A DNA stretch of 6,063 nucleotides from contig CAJTQX010000008.1 in NCBI GenBank assembly GCA_910578425.1, positions 66,145 to 72,207 of the forward strand. Reading direction: 5' to 3'. Position numbers and translations under genes: made by a program. Position 1 is the first letter of the stretch. Every line of letters starts with the position of its first letter. The notes below the pieces were generated by a model. The model had not been told where the DNA came from. It saw nothing but the letters and a program-made list of their open reading frames with translations, and ran no database searches. Positions 4,867 to 6,063 of this stretch are shown in pieces. Source of the stretch: an uncultured Anaerotignum sp. GTDB taxonomy: Bacteria > Bacillota > Clostridia > Lachnospirales > Anaerotignaceae.

Positions 4867-5815
4867 TGAAATCCCCCCCTATCAGCGTCAAGTCCATCAA
4901 ATGTTCATTTTCCCGGAAGGTATGCTTCACCTTCTCCGCCAACATGAACGTGTTCGCCACGATGTCGCCCAAATGCAGGCTGACGGGCACCAGCGTCCCC
5001 GCGCGCACTGAAATATCGCCCAGCACGCCCCTGACCGTCAGCATCCGCGTTTTCCGGTTATACAACTTCAGGAGCGCGTCCGCCTTCTGCGCCGCGCCCG
5101 TTTCCGTCTGCACACTCTCGTAATACTGCAAAACGCCCCAGCGGTTCATCGCCTCGCCGTCCTGCGCAATGAACACGTCACGCTTGCCCGTATCGCTGTT
5201 TTCATACGCCAGCTTGACCTTGTTGTATGTCTGGCTGTCGATGGAACTGGAATAGTCAATGTCCTCCGAAACGTCCCTGTCAACCAGAAACTCACGCTTC
5301 ATATTGGCGATGTTCCGCAGGCACAGCCTGCCGAAATCGTCATACAGCACAAACAGCTTTCCCGTTGCCTGCACAGTTTCGTCCAGCGCGCCAAGGATGA
5401 TGTCAAACAGGCTCTGGTCGTCCTCCGCAATGCTTTCTATGGTGTAGCCGGTATCCTCAACCACCCCGCACTGCAAACGGAAATCCGCCGCCAGCATTTT
5501 CAGAAGGTCAGACGCTTTTACACCTACCTCACGTACGGTATCCTTATTTTTCAGGTAGCGCAGCTGGTCGTATGCTGTAACCTGTATCAGCCCGCCCTTA
5601 TCGCGGCGTTTCGTGAATACAAAGCCATAAAACACATCCTTCCCGTCCTGCCGGAAGCTGACAGGATTGCCCTCCTGGAAGTTCAGCCCCGCGTCCTTCA
5701 CTACGGAAAAGGACAGCCGCCCCGGGCTGCCCTTGCGTTCCGTATCCCAGACCACTCCGTCCTCCACAGCAGGGAGGTATATCGTCCCGCCGTTCTGTAT
5801 CAGCAATTCGTACAT
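4859..5815 (-). CDS. xkdQ: XkdQ-type tail hub protein (gpD/gp27-like)
   Basis: A 318-aa protein of the XkdQ family, close to the usual length of about 325. The family is related to the phage late-control D/gp27 hub, which forms the trimeric ring linking tube, spike and baseplate. Visible features are an N-terminal beta-rich part (Y-E-L-L-I-Q-N, then 'W-D-T-E-R-K-G-S-P-G-x-L-S-F' and 'F-x-E-G-x-x-V-S-F') and a 'Q-V-T-A-Y-D-Q-L-R-Y-L-K-N-K-D' motif typical of these hubs. A middle domain has 'Y-D-D-F-G-x-L-C-L-R-N', followed by 'S-Q-T-Y-N-K-V-K-L'. The frame opens at a TTG at 5827, but ATG at 5815 is chosen because GAGGTG lies 4 bases upstream of it and 'MYELL..' is a family-like start. The upstream tube stop overlaps this SD. 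The gene overlaps xkdR by 8 bases. Some databases label XkdQ a lytic enzyme or hydrolase; I see no catalytic motif that supports this. Confidence 0.92.
   Translation of the reverse strand: MYELLIQNGGTIYLPAVEDGVVWDTERKGSPGRLSFSVVKDAGLNFQEGNPVSFRQDGKDVFYGFVFTKRRDKGGLIQVTAYDQLRYLKNKDTVREVGVKASDLLKMLAADFRLQCGVVEDTGYTIESIAEDDQSLFDIILGALDETVQATGKLFVLYDDFGRLCLRNIANMKREFLVDRDVSEDIDYSSSIDSQTYNKVKLAYENSDTGKRDVFIAQDGEAMNRWGVLQYYESVQTETGAAQKADALLKLYNRKTRMLTVRGVLGDISVRAGTLVPVSLHLGDIVANTFMLAEKVKHTFRENEHLMDLTLIGGDFIA
4873..4880 (-). promoter_or_regulatory. G7 Shine-Dalgarno setting the TTG start of xkdR
   Basis: The minus strand reads AGGGGGGG, then six bases, then TTG. The site lies inside the last codons of xkdQ. 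It replaces the canonical AGGAGG with an all-G run, as do several other SDs in this operon, and it supports the TTG at 4866 as the xkdR start. Confidence 0.6.
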
Positions 5816-5823
5816 AATGCACC

Positions 5824-6063
5824 TCAAACCATTCCTTCAAGGTCTGCAAACTGTTCCGGAATCTCAAACCCCTCAAACGTGAAATTCATTTCCTCGCTGA
5901 GATATTCGCTGTCTGCGTCAAACTTCGTCAGCACCCCGTCATCTATGTTGCAGTCCTTCAAAATCACCGTCTGCCGCCCGACTGTGCTGGTCGCGTCCTC
6001 GTTCGTAACCAGTATGTCAAAATAAATATCCTCGCCCGTATCCTGGAACCGCTTCATCAGCAT
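5824..6063 (-). CDS. xkdM: XkdM-type tail tube protein, C-terminal part (5' end outside window)
   Basis: This is the C-terminal 79 residues of a contractile-tail tube protein, which polymerises as the inner tube inside the sheath. The tail of the sequence closely resembles my recollection of B. subtilis XkdM: a 'VxLxDxNxD' stretch, then D-[AV]-D-S-E, then F-T-F-E-x-F and P-E near the end. An ATG sits exactly at the window edge, but the residues after it (L-M then G-x-D-x-Y-F) align to the middle of XkdM, a protein of about 150 residues. The frame therefore almost certainly continues beyond base 6063 and this ATG is not the start. The TGA stop overlaps the SD (GAGGTG) of the next gene, so the two are translationally coupled. 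Oddity: the next gene is the hub gene, not the chaperone/tape-measure genes that normally follow xkdM. It could be a second, hub-proximal tube paralogue. Family call is strong; completeness is not assessable. Confidence 0.85.
   Translation of the reverse strand: MLMKRFQDTGEDIYFDILVTNEDATSTVGRQTVILKDCNIDDGVLTKFDADSEYLSEEMNFTFEGFEIPEQFADLEGMV

Noticed and set aside
6061..6063. ATG at the window edge as the true start of a 79-aa gene
   Set aside because: The residues after it align to the middle of XkdM, so the reading frame very probably continues outside the window.
1..6063. tRNA, CRISPR array, IS element, attachment site, integrase
   Set aside because: I saw no cloverleaf-like block, spaced direct repeats, transposase-like frame or integrase in either strand; nearly all sequence is accounted for by tail genes.

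Overview
The window is part of the late tail operon of a contractile-tailed (myovirus/PBSX-type) prophage or phage-derived tailocin from a Gram-positive host. Every credible gene lies on the minus strand, so the operon reads from base 6063 down to base 20. Gene order and protein families follow the Bacillus subtilis PBSX xkd cluster and related clostridial tails (e.g. diffocins). High GC outside two AT-rich patches (hand-counted 60-base lines give about 63-65%), frequent TTG/GTG starts, strong Shine-Dalgarno (SD) sequences and the XkdX family suggest a Firmicutes host. A GC-rich clostridial gut lineage (Lachnospiraceae/Oscillospiraceae-like) is a guess from composition and gene type.

Layout in reading direction: (1) the C-terminal part of an XkdM-type tail tube protein, cut by the window edge; (2) XkdQ-type tail hub; (3) XkdR-type DUF2577 OB-fold/spike-like protein; (4) XkdS-type DUF2634 (gp25-like) wedge; (5) a 14-bp perfect hairpin in the only sizeable gap of the baseplate block; (6) XkdT-type baseplate J protein; (7) XkdU/YmfQ-type DUF2313 baseplate protein; (8) a short collar-type tail fibre; (9) a small fibre-tip-like protein; (10) a tiny ORF carrying a nine-G run; (11) a second fibre-tip-like protein, paralogous to (9); (12) an unrecognised 78-aa protein in the XkdW position; (13) an XkdX-like protein; (14) a second, 48-aa XkdX-like protein. 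The last 19 bases hold nothing identifiable. No gene-free stretch exceeds 100 bases.

Together the genes encode the hub, spike and wedge parts of the baseplate, then the adsorption apparatus and small accessory proteins. Genes are tightly packed, mostly with 4-11 base overlaps, which implies translational coupling. Points worth attention: the tube gene runs straight into the hub gene with no tape measure or LysM gene between; the G9 run sits in a tiny ORF whose frame, if shifted by one base, would end in an ATGA overlap with the next gene; and the two paralogous tip proteins carry AT-rich C-terminal modules joined at the same K-S-[IV]-Q-R-G motif. Whether the element is a full phage or a headless tailocin cannot be decided from this window.
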